DNA of 64,000 nt from Oenanthe sinensis (GCA_028671895.1 JAPMAC010000207.1:5146001-5210000), one strand, 5' to 3'; positions 25,218-38,836 are shown, counted from the stretch's first letter. A program made the numbers and translations. Notes: generated from the letters alone by a model not told the origin.

Positions 25218-25864
25218 TAAGTTAGTAATCAATGACTGCAATTTGAAGCTGATAAATTCACTAGTTGATTAATTTCAATATTTTAAGGACTTGTGAATTT
25301 ATTTACCAGATTATTTTCCAGTTCTTAAGATTATAAGTTAGATAAATACCTCATGCATGCCTGCTAATTTTGTTAATCTTGTATTTATTTAATTTTGATC
25401 AGAGAAAATATTTAAGTGCTTGTGTTTAAATAATAAATTCTTAGCACTTATATATTTAAATATTATTTTAAATTATTTTAAATATAAAGGATGAATATAT
25501 TTTTTTGTTCTCATATTTAAAATAAAAGTAAAATAATAAAGAAGCATAATTTATTTATTTTGATAATTTTAACAATTAATGTTATTATTATTAATAATAA
25601 ATATTTTGTAAGTTTTAATAATTATGGACCTTATTATAGTTAATATTTTAAAGGCCAGAATTGTTAATATGAAAATGTAGCATAAATTATAAATATTTAT
25701 AATTATAACAATTTATTGTTATTCTTATAAATTATTAATAATTTGTGATATATTTGTATTAGTGAATAATTATTTTATTGCTGATTTGTTTCGAATTATT
25801 CACATAAACATAAATATATTTTAAGTAACAAATATTTTGTGGAACAACAAAATTCACCAAGTGA

Positions 25865-26140
25865 TTTTGTTGCGCCACATAGGGGAATGATCGTGTAGGC
25901 GCAACAAAAGCGGTCAACACATAGTGAAATTTTGTTGCGCCCATATAGTGGTTCCACTATACAGGCGCAACGAAAACACTTAAACAAAATTTGGTTTATG
26001 TTTGTTGTGCTAAGTCATTTTGTGGCGCCATCACAGTGTACACACTGTGTAGGCGCAACAAAATAACTTAAGCATCTTATGTTGCGCTAATACAGTTTGT
26101 GGCGCCATCACAGTGTACACACTGTGTAGGTGCAACAAAC
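25865..26140 (+). repeat. Array of four hairpins in the pol-ORF spacer, B2
   Basis: Duplicate of the array at 16794-17069, at 25865-25909, 25930-25976, 26018-26063 and 26095-26140, with the same arms and loops. Confidence 0.88.
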
Positions 26141-26617
26141 GTCCTTAGTAATTTTCTTTCTATTTTAGTGGGGCCTGTAAATATTTGTGCAAGTGTTTTG
26201 TTGTGATTCATATACATACACAGTACTTACAACATTTCAGGCGCAACTAAGATCTAAAATTTTTGATCGAACTTTTACAAGTCAATTCTTGTCCGATTTT
26301 AAATCTAAGACCATTTTCGTGAAACCCACAGTCATATCTTTCAATTGCAAGTGGTCTCATCAAATTTGGTTGAGGTTTTAAAGTTAGCATTTTCTTAATA
26401 TTTCGAACTGATTGACTTAGAGTTCTCATAGTTTTAATCGATTAAAAAAATTAATATAAAAATAGTTGGGCGCTTAAAATTACTAGGAGATCATCATATA
26501 TATATTTCAAGTCAATCCAAGTAATTTTAAAATTAGGGTTTAGTTCGTAATTTACTAAATTAATTCGGCTTTAATTAGTAATTTTAATTCATAAAAATTA
26601 TCTTTCACGTTGATAAA

Positions 26618-29572
26618 ATGACAGGTCATTTTATGATTATAAAGACTAATTATTTATCTATTTTAATAGATGACTGTACTGAAGTAGGTGAGTTAGGTAA
26701 ATGGGCCCGATTTTTAAATGAAAGTTCTATAGTCCGTTGTGCACTAACTACTAATGTGCCTTTGAATCGAAATCTTCTTAGACAGGTGTACATGTCTTCT
26801 AAAGACACATCTGCATATGGGATATCAGCTTTCACTTGTTCAATTCAGCGATAAAAAGTGTGAATAACAGAAAATGACATCAATCAGGCACTTAATTTGC
26901 CAACTGAAAACTTTGAAGATGAACCATCTCAAACAGATTTAAACAACTTCTTCATGTGGCTGCACCGCACAAGGGAAAACAATAATCTCCCTAAGAAGAT
27001 CTACAAGCATCATCTGCCCAAGGAGTGGAACCTGTTCTTCAATATCTTATCTCATGGTTTTGCACCAAAGATAGGAGGTTTCCACAGGATTACATAGTTT
27101 AACAAGGTGATAGCGTATGCAGTGGCTTCAGATGTTAGACTCAACTTCAGAAGATAGATCATGACTGAAATCTTGAAGAACCAAGCAAAAATGGAGAATT
27201 TCTGTCTATATCCAAGATTTTTGCAATTGGTGTTGAACAATAAACTGAACGCTGATCAACTTCAATCATTTCAGAGTAGTCCTTTGGAAGAATCACCATC
27301 TCTTCGGTTCAAAAAAATATTATTGCTACAACATGAGGATGATTACCTAAACAGGTTTACTCCTGCTCCAATGACTAATTCTATTAGAGATTACTTTGCT
27401 CTTCTTAGGCAGGCTGAAGAAGAAGCTGCAGAAGAAGAAGATCATGTATCTCAAACTAATGAGTCAGCAAATAGAGATTCATAAGAAGCACCCTCTCAAG
27501 AGGAAACTGAAGATGAAACATTAGATGACTCTGGAATAGATGAAGCATCATAAGAAGAAGAACAAGGATACGAAAAAGAGGATGAAAGCATGGATGAAGC
27601 TGGCTCAGACAATGAACAAGAACCAGATCATGAACAAGATCAACAAAGGCAAAGCCCTGATAATGCACCAGAAGAGGTAGCTGTGGAAGAGACTCAGAAC
27701 ACCGATGTGTACATTCCTAACCTTTTTGAAGAACAAATAGAAGAAGGTACACTTCTGGATTTTGACTTTTCTGCTTTTCTTGAAGATGAATTTGTCACAA
27801 TATCTATTTTTGTGCCTCAAACAGCAGTGCACACACTTGAGCCCTCAGTGGCCTTCGAAGCTGGCAATGAACTTGGCGACCAACCAGTTCTAACCACTGC
27901 TAGAGATTAATAAACACTTCTTATCTCTACTGAAACCAGAAAAAGAACACTTGATATAGATGATAGGAGTGTATCCCTACGGAATCAGGAATTTATTGAA
28001 ATATCCCCTACAGCTCTGCCTTCTCGAAAATGTCATAAAATGATTTTAAACCTAAGGCATCTGTGAGCCAAGAACCCGATTCTCATATCTCTAAGACCTT
28101 TATTTTTCTTCGTGATCTCAATTCTGAAATTGACTAACTTCTAAAAGGTACGGGAACAGAATCAGAGATGGGAACGCAATCAGCTACTTCAGTAGCCAGT
28201 ACTATTTTGGTAAATCCAATTCAGAACCTGTCATCACAAACAGTTGGGGGCATCACTAACTCTCAAGAGCCATTCATTACATTGTCAAATGTGGTGACCC
28301 CTTGGATTTAATATCTCCAGATCCTAGTAAGGAAGTTTTCCCTCCCCAATTGGGTGAAGTGGAAAGGTAACTCTCCTTTAGAAGGGAAGAGGTCTCCAAT
28401 CATGGAGTAGCTGTGTCAGCAGCATCACCACTTCAAGTGGAATTGCCTTCACAGGTGTTGCGGGGCACCACAGCCTCTAATTTGTCGCTCATTACATTAC
28501 CTGAAGTGGTGACCCCCCTGGTATATACAAATCCATCTCCTTCAAAGGAGGTCCTCTCCACCTTTTTAGGTCAGGCGGAGGGACAACACACCCATAGAAG
28601 GGATGTAGACTCTATACATAGAGTATCTACTACTTCGGTAGTAGAACCTATTCAGGGTGCCTCTGGACAAGAAAGGCTTTCAATAGCTTCAGCTAGCATC
28701 ACGGATTCTTCAACTCTTCCAATCATTATAGAATCCATAGTGGTGACCACACTGGGTCTAATATGGGTCTAATTCTCCTAGTTCCTGAAAAAGGAGTTCT
28801 CCCCACCTAAAGAGGTCAGGCGGAGAGGCAACCTACCCATAGAAGGTATAGGGATTTACATACAGGTACAGAAGATTAGGATGCTTTTAATGAGATGAGT
28901 GATACAGTTAACCTGAGTGATCTTCACTTCCCTGACCCTGATCAACCGAGTGTGAGTGTTGAGGGATGAGAACAAATAGTAACAGTGAGCGGTGAGACAC
29001 CTACTGACCAAATAAACACCCCACATAATGCACACACAGCACACAACCAAAGGATTCTAAATCTGGAAGCCCAAGTCACTGAAATTTATTATTCTCTATG
29101 GAAGATCTTGGAAGTGCAAGAGCAACAACGAAATGAAATGAAAGAACTTAAAGATTTTGTACAATAGTTTCTGGCTCAGAAAACTCCTACTACACAACAA
29201 TCAACTTCTACAACTCAGATAACTCCGGTCGAAAGGGAGGATAACCCAATTGAGGGGGAGAGAAGAGAGAAAGAAAAAGTTGGAGCTGAAATGATAATGG
29301 AATATACAGCTCAGGGGGAGACGGATATCTTTTACAGGCCTGGAGCAAGGCAAATGGAGGAAGGTAAAATGTTTGAACCCTATATGCCAATGGATATTCC
29401 TACTGAGAATGAAATAGAGGAGACCGCAAAGGCTGCAGGTATTGATGTCGAAAAGGAATTGGACGATGAGTATGCAATTGATAATGACTGTCTTCTAGTT
29501 GGTGTGGATGAAGTTGTTACTCAAGATGTAGCTCAAGCTCAGGAATTAATGAATTACTTTCAACAGTGGTAA
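26618..29572 (+). pseudogene. Additional ORF of B2, full length but decayed
   Basis: This is the complete version of the ORF truncated in B1, about 985 codons with several stops and frameshifts. Order: N-terminal shared domain (TNYL; KEWNLFF at 27019; PRFLQLVLN), acidic Glu-rich segment (27410-27900), Ser/Thr/Pro-rich segment (28140-28770), a likely coiled coil at 28985-29165 (NQRILNLEAQVTEIYYSL and following), then an acidic C-terminus to the stop at 29570-29572. No signal peptide or transmembrane helix is evident, which weakens an envelope interpretation. Function is unknown. Confidence 0.72.
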
Positions 29573-31219
29573 CAACAGCTTCAACCTTAACATACATAAA
29601 TTTCTCTTTGACTTATCACTTCTCATTTATAGAAACCTTGACAGAGTAGTCTTTGGGCTATTAGGTTAGTGATTCCAACCTAACTTTAGATTAACTAGTA
29701 GTCTTTACCCTATTATGATTCTTATAGATGCTTTACCTAAGATTATGCAAGTCCTAAGATATGCATTTTCAACTTTAAACAAACAAGCATGAAAATAAGA
29801 ACACAAGGTAACATTTAGATTCAATGCATTATAGATAAGAATTATGCATTTCAGGCATGTTATGCATATTAAAAAATTCAGTACTATCTACTTTAACCAT
29901 ACTACACAAATCTGACAGGTATCAAGCAGATTTACATATATTCAATAATTTTCTACAAGCACATGGAATAGAAGAACTAACAATTTAATTATTAATTCTG
30001 TCTAATCCATTTATGTTATTTTCTAACATTTTAATTATCTCTAATTACCCAAGTCAGTTTTAGATTAAGCCTCAAATCTACAAATTTTACGAACTACTTA
30101 GATAATTCTACCATCTTTTAATCTTCTACTCCTTAATAAACAATACATGATAAGATCTAACATTTAAGAGCAACTATGTGAGTATGAGCAATTCATATGA
30201 AAAAAAGTACATAAATAATTTCAAGAATATGCAGAATTTTTGAATAAAACATTATGAGCAATATCAAATTCTACATACAGTTTTCAAGTCATTTATCACA
30301 ATAAGAATAAATATAAAATATCTGATCTATGACCTGTTTGTCTATTAACAATTTTCACAATATTAGCAGAGTTATTAAATCACATAAAATTTAAATCAAG
30401 TTCATGCAAATGTTCATGATATACCTAATCGTCTAGAATAACCTATCTAATTTTAGATATTCATTTTACTGCACTGAAAATCAAGTATGAAATGTACTAA
30501 CTTTAACTCGTAAGTCCTAGCATGCAATATCTCATTCTTTGCAATAATCAAGCATTTAAGTCCTAAGATGCTAACATGCTGACATGAATAAAATATATTT
30601 CAAAACATAATAATCATACAGTTCTGAATTAGATAAAGGTACAGTAGTTAGAATGCGTACCTTTGAAGTGCTTAGTGATTTATCTCTAGTGTTGGTCATT
30701 GATGCCAGATATCCATATGGTTAATCACTGTCACTAATAGAATCAACTTTGCATTTAACTTCACCAACAAATGATTTTCCTTGTTGTAACCTTACTAATG
30801 CTTGACATTTCTGCTTTTAACCCAACACAGTCTCTGTCATCATTTGCTTGTTCAGGCTTCTTGAATAGTATAACGCAACCCAGATCTTATCTTGCTACTT
30901 TTAACCTCATATATTCCTTCAGTTGTGACCTCTAACGATTCTTAAATTCTTTTTGTACAAATACAATTGTACAAAAACTAGAATGATCAGTAGAGTTAGA
31001 CCAAAATTCAGAACAGTTCCTTACTAATAAATCTATCATTTCTTTACATTTGAGCAGTTTGTGAAACTATAACAAAAACAAACGTAACATCCACAATAAA
31101 ATCCATACGCTCCGGAATAAACCTACTAATATGAAATGACCACTTTCCTCGAAACCGGGTCATATACTCTAGTAATTAATTTTGAATCAAAATGAAGAAT
31201 TTTTCAACTACAAACCCCT
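29573..31219. other. AT-rich intergenic DNA without recognisable genes
   Basis: About 1.6 kb with no long open frame and no retroelement motif. The expected 3' LTR of element B was sought here using the LTR end and start motifs and not found, so B appears 3'-truncated. Confidence 0.6.
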
Positions 31220-31513
31220 TTGGAAAAATGGACCAAGATTTTTTAATAATTTTATATTATCAATTAAATCTATATAAATTTAAATAATAAATTTATGTAA
31301 ATTAAATTTAAATAATAAATTTATGTAAATTAAATTTATAAAATAAATTTATTTAAATAAATTTTATGAAATAAACCTTTTGAAATTTAAATAATAAACT
31401 AATTTAAATTAAATTTATAAATACAATTTATTTAAATAAAATTTATAAAATAAATTTATCTAAATTTGAATTTATAAAATAAATTTATTTAAACAAATTT
31501 AAATAATAAAAGT
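31220..31513. repeat. AT-only low-complexity repeats
   Basis: Imperfect tandem repeats of about 30 bp built from aataataaatttatgtaaat and taaatttatttaaataaa run up to the start of the gypsy LTR. Confidence 0.75.
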
Positions 31514-32127
31514 TGATATGGGTAAAAATAGCCTTAGGGAAATAATAAATATAGCATTTATTATTTTATTCATTTGACCTAGTATGGTGCAAAGGCTTGA
31601 GACTTTGAAACGAATTAGGAAAATAAATTCTAGGATCAACTAGATTTGTAATCCAAGGATCAACTGGATTTTTAAGTCCAGCCCACAAACTCTGTTGAAA
31701 CCATAGGCCCAGTAAGCCTCTGCTATTTAATTAAATTCATAATTAATTAATAAAGGCTCAGTAAAGGCCCAAGAAGCCTGTTGAAGGCCCTCATCCTAGA
31801 AGGATCTAGAAATCCTAACGTGGAAAGAGTTCAACGAGGACCCTCATTCCTACAAGGTTTCAACAACCTTGTAACTAAGAGACTTGACCACCAAGTCTCC
31901 TAATTCTAATCCGATTTCAAGGCCCTCGTGCGCCTATATAAAAGGCCTAACCCCTCAACATTAGAACTACATTTTTTATCCTAATTCCCACACCCATTTA
32001 GATATGTAGGCAGTTAACGAGGACCTGAGTTAGTCACGAAACGTTAGTGCAACTATTAAAGATCGAAGCTCTCTCAAAACCTAGCATTAATTATATATTA
32101 AATACACCTAGTTTTTAATCTGTAACA
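31514..32127 (+). mobile_element. 5' LTR of the Tat-type gypsy element (start tentative)
   Basis: The end at 32127 (ctgtaaca) is supported by the primer-binding site that follows. The start at 31514 (tgatatggg) is a guess based on a TG dinucleotide where AT-only DNA changes to mixed sequence. A TATA box lies at 31935-31943. No 3' LTR was found after pol. Confidence 0.55.
31935..31943 (+). promoter_or_regulatory. TATA box of the gypsy LTR
   Basis: tatataaaa in the context gcctatataaaaggcc, about 185 bp ahead of the LTR end, fits a pol II core promoter at the U3/R border. Confidence 0.7.
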
Positions 32128-32129
32128 TT

Positions 32130-32147
32130 TGGCGCCGTCTGTGGGAA
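32130..32147 (+). other. Primer-binding site of the gypsy element
   Basis: tggcgccgtctgtgggaa begins two bases after the LTR end. TGGCGCC-type sites are usual in Tat/Athila gypsy elements. The exact primer tRNA cannot be named from sequence alone. Confidence 0.75.
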
Positions 32148-32161
32148 AATGAATAAAAACC

Positions 32162-33420
32162 ATGGCAAGAACACGAAGTACCGCTAAAACCCTCAAGGGA
32201 GAGGTCCCTAACACCACTGTAGACACCAACGTTTCCCCTATTACGGTGCGGGAACAAGGAGATGTTATTCCAACCACCTCCGTTGGAAGCCAAGAAGCAA
32301 GAACCCGGCATACCGGACCCCTTTGCATCGTTGTTCATCCTTCCAACCCCGATGTATCTATTCATTCTTCAGTTCCACCACTCCAGGTAATTCCGCCCCT
32401 TGGTATAACTTTTATCGCTCTTCCTACCTTGCAGGTCACATCTGTTGTGATGCCCGACCCTCGCTACGGACTCCCGAGAAACTACGAGCCCTCTTACGAG
32501 CAAGGGCTATTGCCCCACTATGCTTCGTGACGAAGGAGTCGGGACTTCTCCAAACCTTACTCTACCGATGATGATGAATCGTCTTAAGAGGATATAAACC
32601 CACGAAGGAAGTGACCCGATAAGGAGCTCCTTGGAGGGAGGAGTACCCAACCACGAGGGCCTCAAGATAATCACTCCCTAGACCTTCAGGAAAGGATACA
32701 TGTTCATGAAGCCGAAGCGCATCGACTGAGGAAAGACCTGGAAAGGGCACTAGCAAGGCGGCAGCGCCCCGGAGTTGAGGGGGCTGGAGGGCCGATAAGA
32801 AATGCACATGTGATAGACTTGGACGAACCCCTAACTAGGAGGCGAATAAGGACAAGTCATGTTAGGGCTGACCCCCAAGACTTATTGCCACTTGGAGATC
32901 CTGATGATCTCATACCCCCATTCACTTAGGATATTATGAATGAAAGTATATCAAGGCCAAGGAAAGTATGAGGAAAGCCCAACGGTTTCAAGCCAGGAAC
33001 ACCTACTCTATGAAGCGACCCAGCGGTACTGAGTATACTGTCGATACCAAGTATGTAAAGAATGATGATGTTAATGACTCCAAAAAGAATGGAGGATCCA
33101 GGTTCACTGAGTATGCAAGGCTAAAGACTTCTCGTAGCCAAATACTAACGGATATTGAGAAGGGCAAAGACCTTCAATGGCCGAAGCCACTAATGACTGA
33201 TCTTGAGAAAAAAAAATAAGAACGTGTACTGCCAGTTCCATAGGAATGTCGGACACGACACTAATGATTGCCGCCAGTTAAAGGACGAGATATAATTTCT
33301 GATTAGAAGAAGAAAGTTGGAAAAGTACACCAAGGAGGGTGCTAGACATGACAGAGGTCACAATGACAAACGGAGGGACTCAGACCCCAAAGACAGAATA
33401 ATCAGCCCCAAGGGCCTATG
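32162..33420 (+). pseudogene. Gypsy (Tat) gag, central part missing
   Basis: The ATG at 32162 follows the primer site. The N-terminal part is open to 32530; the frame then shifts through proline- and charge-rich sequence. The final part (about 33220-33320) has the Tat-type zinc-finger-like segment YCQFHRNVGHDTNDCRQLKD. The central capsid domain normally lying between them is absent: near 32945-32970 sequence typical of the domain start is followed directly by sequence typical of its far side. The region is about 1.26 kb, shorter than usual for the lineage. It could not build particles without help. Confidence 0.72.
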
Positions 33421-33601
33421 ATCAATGTAATTTCAGGGGGACCAACCACTGTAGGTAACTCCCGAAATTGCAGGAAGGCATATGCCCGAGAGGTAATGAG
33501 CATTGTAGGAGAGCCTCCTAAGAGAGCAAGGACTGAGGTCTCTTTGTCGTTTGATGATTCTGACTTGGAAGGGGTAAGGTTCCCCACGATGATCCCATGG
33601 T

Positions 33602-36600
33602 AATCACCCTTGTCATAAGAAACTCTCATGTGAAAAGAGTCTTAGTAGACAATAGATCGTCCGTAGACATCCTATATTGTGATTCTTTTGTAAAAATGGG
33701 ATATAACGATTCGCAACTGACCCCCTCCAACATTCCTATCTATGGTTTCAATAGAGTGGAATCTTAAATAGAGGGAATTGTACAATTTCCCCTGACTATG
33801 GGCAAAGAACCTCGGCAGTCCACTCAAATGCTGAATTTCCTAGTTATCAAGGCAAGCACAACCTACAATGTGATCCTTGGGAGGACTAGGCTGCATGCCT
33901 TCAAGGCGATAGCCTCTACGTACCATCTGAAACTCAAATTCCCGACTAGAAATGGAGTCGGAGAAGAGAGATGAGATCAAAAAATGGCCAGGAGTTGTTA
34001 CGTGGCTGCCTTGAAACCTAATGACCTTGGGGGGCAGGTTCTCACTATCGAAGATATGGATGTCAGGGATCGAGAAGAAAGAAGGGGTAAGCCCGCAGAA
34101 GACTTGGAGCCTGCTCATTTGGATCATCTAGATCACGAGAAGGTGACATGTGTGGGGACTTCACTCCTCAAGGACTTGAAACAACAACTAGTGTAATTCT
34201 TACAAGATAATAGAGATGACCTTGCTTGGACAGCAGCTCACATGCCAGGAATAAACCCCAAGCTTATTACGCATCAATTGAATATGAACCCTAAAAGGGC
34301 AACAGTCAAGCAGAAGAAGAGAAGTTTTGCTCTTGAAAGGCAAGAGGCCATTAAACAAGAAGTAGAGAATTTGTTGGAAGCCGGATTTATTGAAGAAATT
34401 CAATTTCCTGAGTGGCTGGCTAACCCTATGATGTTCAGGAAGAGCAATGGAAAGTGGAGAATGTGCGTAGACTTCACAGATTTGAATGATGTATGTCCAA
34501 AGGACTGCTTCCCTTCGCCAAGTATAGACATGTTGATAGATGCCATAGCTGGGCACGACATGCTTAGCTATATGGGTGGCTTTAGTGGCTACAACCAGAT
34601 CAAAATTCACCCCGATGACATCCATAAGGTATCGTTCATCACTGACTTTGGTGTTTTTTATTATCTGGTATGGCTTTTGGGCTTAAAAATGCAGGAGCCC
34701 CGTATCAAAGGCTTGTAAAAAAAATTCAAGCACCTCATCGGTAAGATAATGAGAGTCTACGCTGATGACATGTTAGTCAAAAATCTAGACAAGACCGATC
34801 ATCTTGAGCACCTAAATGAGGCATTTGAAGTTCTGAGAACTCACAAGATGATGTTGAACCCAACCAATTCTGCCTTTGATGTAGGATATGGAATATTTCT
34901 AGGCCTGATGGTCTCCAAAAGAGGCATTGAAGCAAATCCCGATAAGATTCAAGTAATCTTGGACATGGAACCCCCCAAGATAGTAAAAGATTTACAAAAG
35001 CTCACATGAAGGATAACAGCCCTGGGGCGCTTCATATCCAAGACTGGAGAAAAGTGTCTACCATTCTTCAAGGCCCTCAAGAAGGTCAAGAACATTGAAT
35101 GGAATGACAAAAGTCAAGCAACTTTTGAAGAGCTGAAGAAATATATGGCTGACCCACCCTTGCTTGCCAAACCAAAACCTGAAGAAGTCCTATACTTGTA
35201 CCTTGCTGTCTCTAGCTCATCCCTGAATGTTGTTCTTGTGAACGAAGAAGTGAAGGTTCAGAAACCCATTTATTATGTTAGCAAGATTCTGCATGGAGCA
35301 GAGCTGAACTACTCAAAGGTTGAGAAGTTTGCCTTAGCATTGATAATGGCTTCGATAAAGCTACGCCCGTACTTCCAGGAACATGTCATTGAAGTCTTGA
35401 TAGACTAGCCCCTGAGAAATATACTGCACAGCCCCAAGGCCAATGGGAGGCTAATCAAATGGGCTATTGATCTTGGAGAGTTAGAAATCAGATACAAGCC
35501 AAGAACGGCCATCAAGGCTCAAGCTCTAGCTAACTTCGTAGTTGAGTGTACCATTCCCAACCAAGAAGTCGGGGGAAAGAAGAGGATAAAGAAATTAGAG
35601 TCGGAGAGAAGAAAGAAAAAGAGGAAAAACTCAAAGAATACTGGGTACTCTCTTTTGACGGAGCTTCAAAAACGAACACTAGCGGAGCTGGCCTGGTTTT
35701 GTAAAGCCCAGATGAATTTGTTGTTGAATATGCAATCAAGTTGGATTTTCCAACTACAAACAACGAGGCAGAATACGAAGCTTTGATAGCTGGGGTTGGC
35801 CTGGCCAGAACCCTGAGGGTGAAGAACTTGAAGGTATGTGTCAATTCAAGGCTAGTAATCTCACAAGTAAATGGGGAGTTTAAGGCCCGTGAAGAGACTA
35901 TGGCAAAATATTTGAGAATTGTTAAAGCTCAAGCCACGCAGTTTGAAGAATGCCACTTTGAAAATATCCCGAGAGAGGAGAATGTGAAGGCTGATGCCTA
36001 GTCTAAATTTACATCATCAGAAGTTGAGAGTTACTCTGGCAGTGTTTATTTCCAGGTCTTGAAGGCCCCAAGCATTGATGCTAAATTTGTAGCCCCGATT
36101 GGGTTGAGAGCATGTTAGATGGATCCCATCAAGCTCTACTTGGAAACAGGAAAAACACCAACTGACCCCGTGGAGGCACGCAAGCTATCAGTGAGGGCCT
36201 TGAAGTATGCCCTCATAGAAGGAATACTTTATAAGAAATCATACGTGATACCTTACTTGAAGTGTTTGAGACCACATGAAGCTGAAGCTGCCCTGAAGGA
36301 AGTTCATGAAGGTATATGTAGCCAGCACCTTGGAAGCAGGGCTCTTGCTCATAAAGGCGTAAGACTAGGATTTTATTGGCCTGAGATGCTTAAAGATGCT
36401 AAAGCTTACGTTAAGAAATGTGATCGCTGCCAAAGGTTTGCACCCGTCATTTGGTAGCCCCTTGAAATGCTGACATCCATTAATTCCCCACTCCCCTTTG
36501 CTATGTGGGGGATGGATATCTTACGACCGTTTTTTATGGCCAATGCACAAAGGAAATTTCTCATTGTTACCATCGACTACTTTACCAAGTGGATAGAAGC

Positions 36601-37348
36601 CAAGCTCGTGGCCAAAATTGACACTAAAAATGTGACTCAGTTCTTCTAGGAGAACGTTATATGCAGGTATGGGCTATCCCGAATCCTGGTGACGGACAAT
36701 GGAACTTAGTTTAACAACAAGGACTTCATAGAGTATTGTGGAAATTATAACATTGAACTACGCTTCACTTTAGTAGCTCATCCACATTCAAACGGGCAAG
36801 CTGAAGTTGCCAACAGAATTATCCTAGATGGACTTTAAAAGAGGATTGAGCGCTCTCAGGGAACTTAGATTGACGAGCTACTCCCAATCTTATGGGCATA
36901 CCGAACAACTTGTAAGGCTTCAACAGGGAAAACACCTTTTCAACTAGCCTACGGGGCTGAGGCAGTGGTGCCCATCGAAATTACTCAAACATCACCAAGA
37001 GTGCAAGGGTTTCATATCGACACCAATAAGGAGGGCATGAAGTTAGCTCTAGACCTGATAGACGAGCTATGCGATGAAGCCAATGCCAAAATCGTAGAAA
37101 ACCAAAAGAAAGCTTCATTCTATTACAACCTTAGAGTCAAGGAAAGGTTCTTCCACGAAGGAGACTTGGTCCTACGAAAGATCGAGGCATCTGGAGCTAG
37201 TCCCAAGGGCAAGCTAGCTCCAAATTGGGAAGGACCATACCAAGTGAAGGAAGTTATAGGGCAAGGCGCATACAAGCTCCAAACCCTTAAAGGGGTTGAA
37301 ATCCCAAGAAGCTGGAATGCAGCCAACTTAAGAATCTATTATGTTTAG
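33602..37348 (+). pseudogene. Gypsy (Tat) pol: protease, RT, two RNase H, integrase
   Basis: Protease is at 33630-33960, with DNRSS at the catalytic site. RT spans 34200-34770 with WRMCVDFTDLN and YADD (34758-34769). A first RNase H follows at about 35100-35410. A second RNase H at 35640-36010 (SFDGASKTNTSGAG; NNEAEYEALIAG) marks the Tat lineage, whose elements carry an extra plant/archaeal-type RNase H. Integrase: zinc region 36290-36440 (CDRCQ), core with MDIL (36511), TDNGT (36693) and HSNGQAEVANR (about 36785), and a C-terminal region to the stop at 37348. Frameshift after the RT FG-x-x motif near 34680 and many stops. Not functional. Confidence 0.9.
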
Positions 37349-37599
37349 ATTTTTAACTTTGATTTTCAAAAACATTCAAGTGTCGGTTTATTAGCCTCGA
37401 AAGCAAGACATGTTTTTAATACTAAGTTTCATTTGAAAACTTGATAGTTTCTAAAGAGTGTTTTTCATTCTCCTTATATAGCATTAGTTATTTTCACTAA
37501 GTCTTTTACAAGACTCATGAGTATTTGTTGTTTATGTTCAAGTTAAACATGAAAAACAAACAAAACCAAGGCAGAAAGTAAAAGACGAAAATGTGAAAA

Positions 37600-38836
37600 A
37601 ACACGAGTACATAAATAAAAGCCCGAGGGCCAAATGTTTTTACTCTTTATCTTATTCCTCTTTCTTTTTATCCTCAGCAATGATTTCTTCTTTCATAAAG
37701 ATCTGTTCTTCATCTATGGGTTGTATGACAAACTTCTTGTATAGGGGCTTAGGGACATTTTTTAACACATGTAGAATGTCTTGCTTCACAGGACTTTCCT
37801 CAGCAATTATTTCCTCATGTCTCTTTCCTGCCTTCTTATCATAGTCAAATTATATTCCAGTTTTTTTACCTATGACCTGTATATCTATTGCCTCCTTAAT
37901 AAGATTAGCAGATTTCTTATAAGCCTGAAGTTTTAACTCTAACTCAGAAATTTTATTCCTAAGTACAGTTTCTACTTCTTGGTTGCATTTGTCTCTATTC
38001 TGTAGATATTCTACCTTTTGTCTAAGATCTTCTAAATTAACACATTCAAGTTCTAGTTCTTCATTTCTAGCTTCTAGCATTTTATTTCTTAGAACTAGTT
38101 TAACATTCTCTTCTACTGATGTTAGCATGCTTGTGTGTATGTTAAACATTTCTATACTTAGATCTTCTACAATTTTCTTGTAATCAGAATTAGACATGTC
38201 AAATATGGAAAGAAATGATACCTTCGATGACTGAGGTGATGCCTCTAAAGAGTCTGCCTTTAGAGCAAAATTTCCATATGTCTCTTCTTCATCTTTGTCT
38301 GAATCATCCCAGCTCTTTCCCTCAGCTATGTAAGCTCTGCCCTGATGCTTCTTTACCAGTGCATCATACTTCTATTTCAATTCATCATACGACTCCTTTC
38401 TTTCTTTTCCTTGCTTAGGCTTCCGACATTCTATAGCAAAATGTCCGGGTTCATTGCAGTTGTAGCACTTAAACTTGTTGTGGTCTACATTCCAGTCTTA
38501 TAACATTCTTTGCCGAAAGACCCTGAAGATAAACCACCTCGGTTGTTGTTTCTGAAGCTGGAACCATTATAACTGGTGTTACTCTAAAATTTGTACTTGG
38601 GGTTCCTTATAAATATGAGGTTCTTGAACTTTCCTGCCATATCGGCCATTGTCTTGTTTTCCAACTGTTCAAGTTCTTCTATTGAGTAGAAGTCATCTTC
38701 ATCACCTAGTTGAGAATTTTCTCTAAATTCAGCTTCCAGAATTTCTTCTTTCTCAATTATAAGATTTTATATGTTGGTCTCTACGATAGCAAAATCTCTG
38801 GCTATAAGTGTTGTAGTCTTTAACAAAGATGTTTTT
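37600..38836 (-). pseudogene. Copia gag fragment D (B-related)
   Basis: The minus strand reads a gag piece very close to that of element B: a region preceding the zinc knuckle (38836-38490), the zinc knuckle (about 38480-38420) with normal GHF, and the KERKESYDELK segment. Unlike B it keeps the following heptad-rich coiled coil (37850-38197, 115 codons open). Reading continues degenerate to about 37600, where it meets the end of the gypsy element. Protease, integrase and RT are absent. It shows what B has lost from gag. Confidence 0.8.

Larger units (their letters stand above)
19633..28704. repeat. Tandem duplication, copy 2 (9,071 bp)
   Basis: This is the second copy of 10543-19632. It lacks a net 19 bp in the integrase tail (23214-23231 versus 14124-14160). 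After 28704 the sequence continues the additional ORF past the point where copy 1 was cut, so the original right flank of the unit is here and the original left flank is at 10542. Confidence 0.95.

Noticed and set aside
32098..32365. Minus-strand frames over the gypsy gag start
   Set aside because: They are shadows of the gag frame on the other strand.
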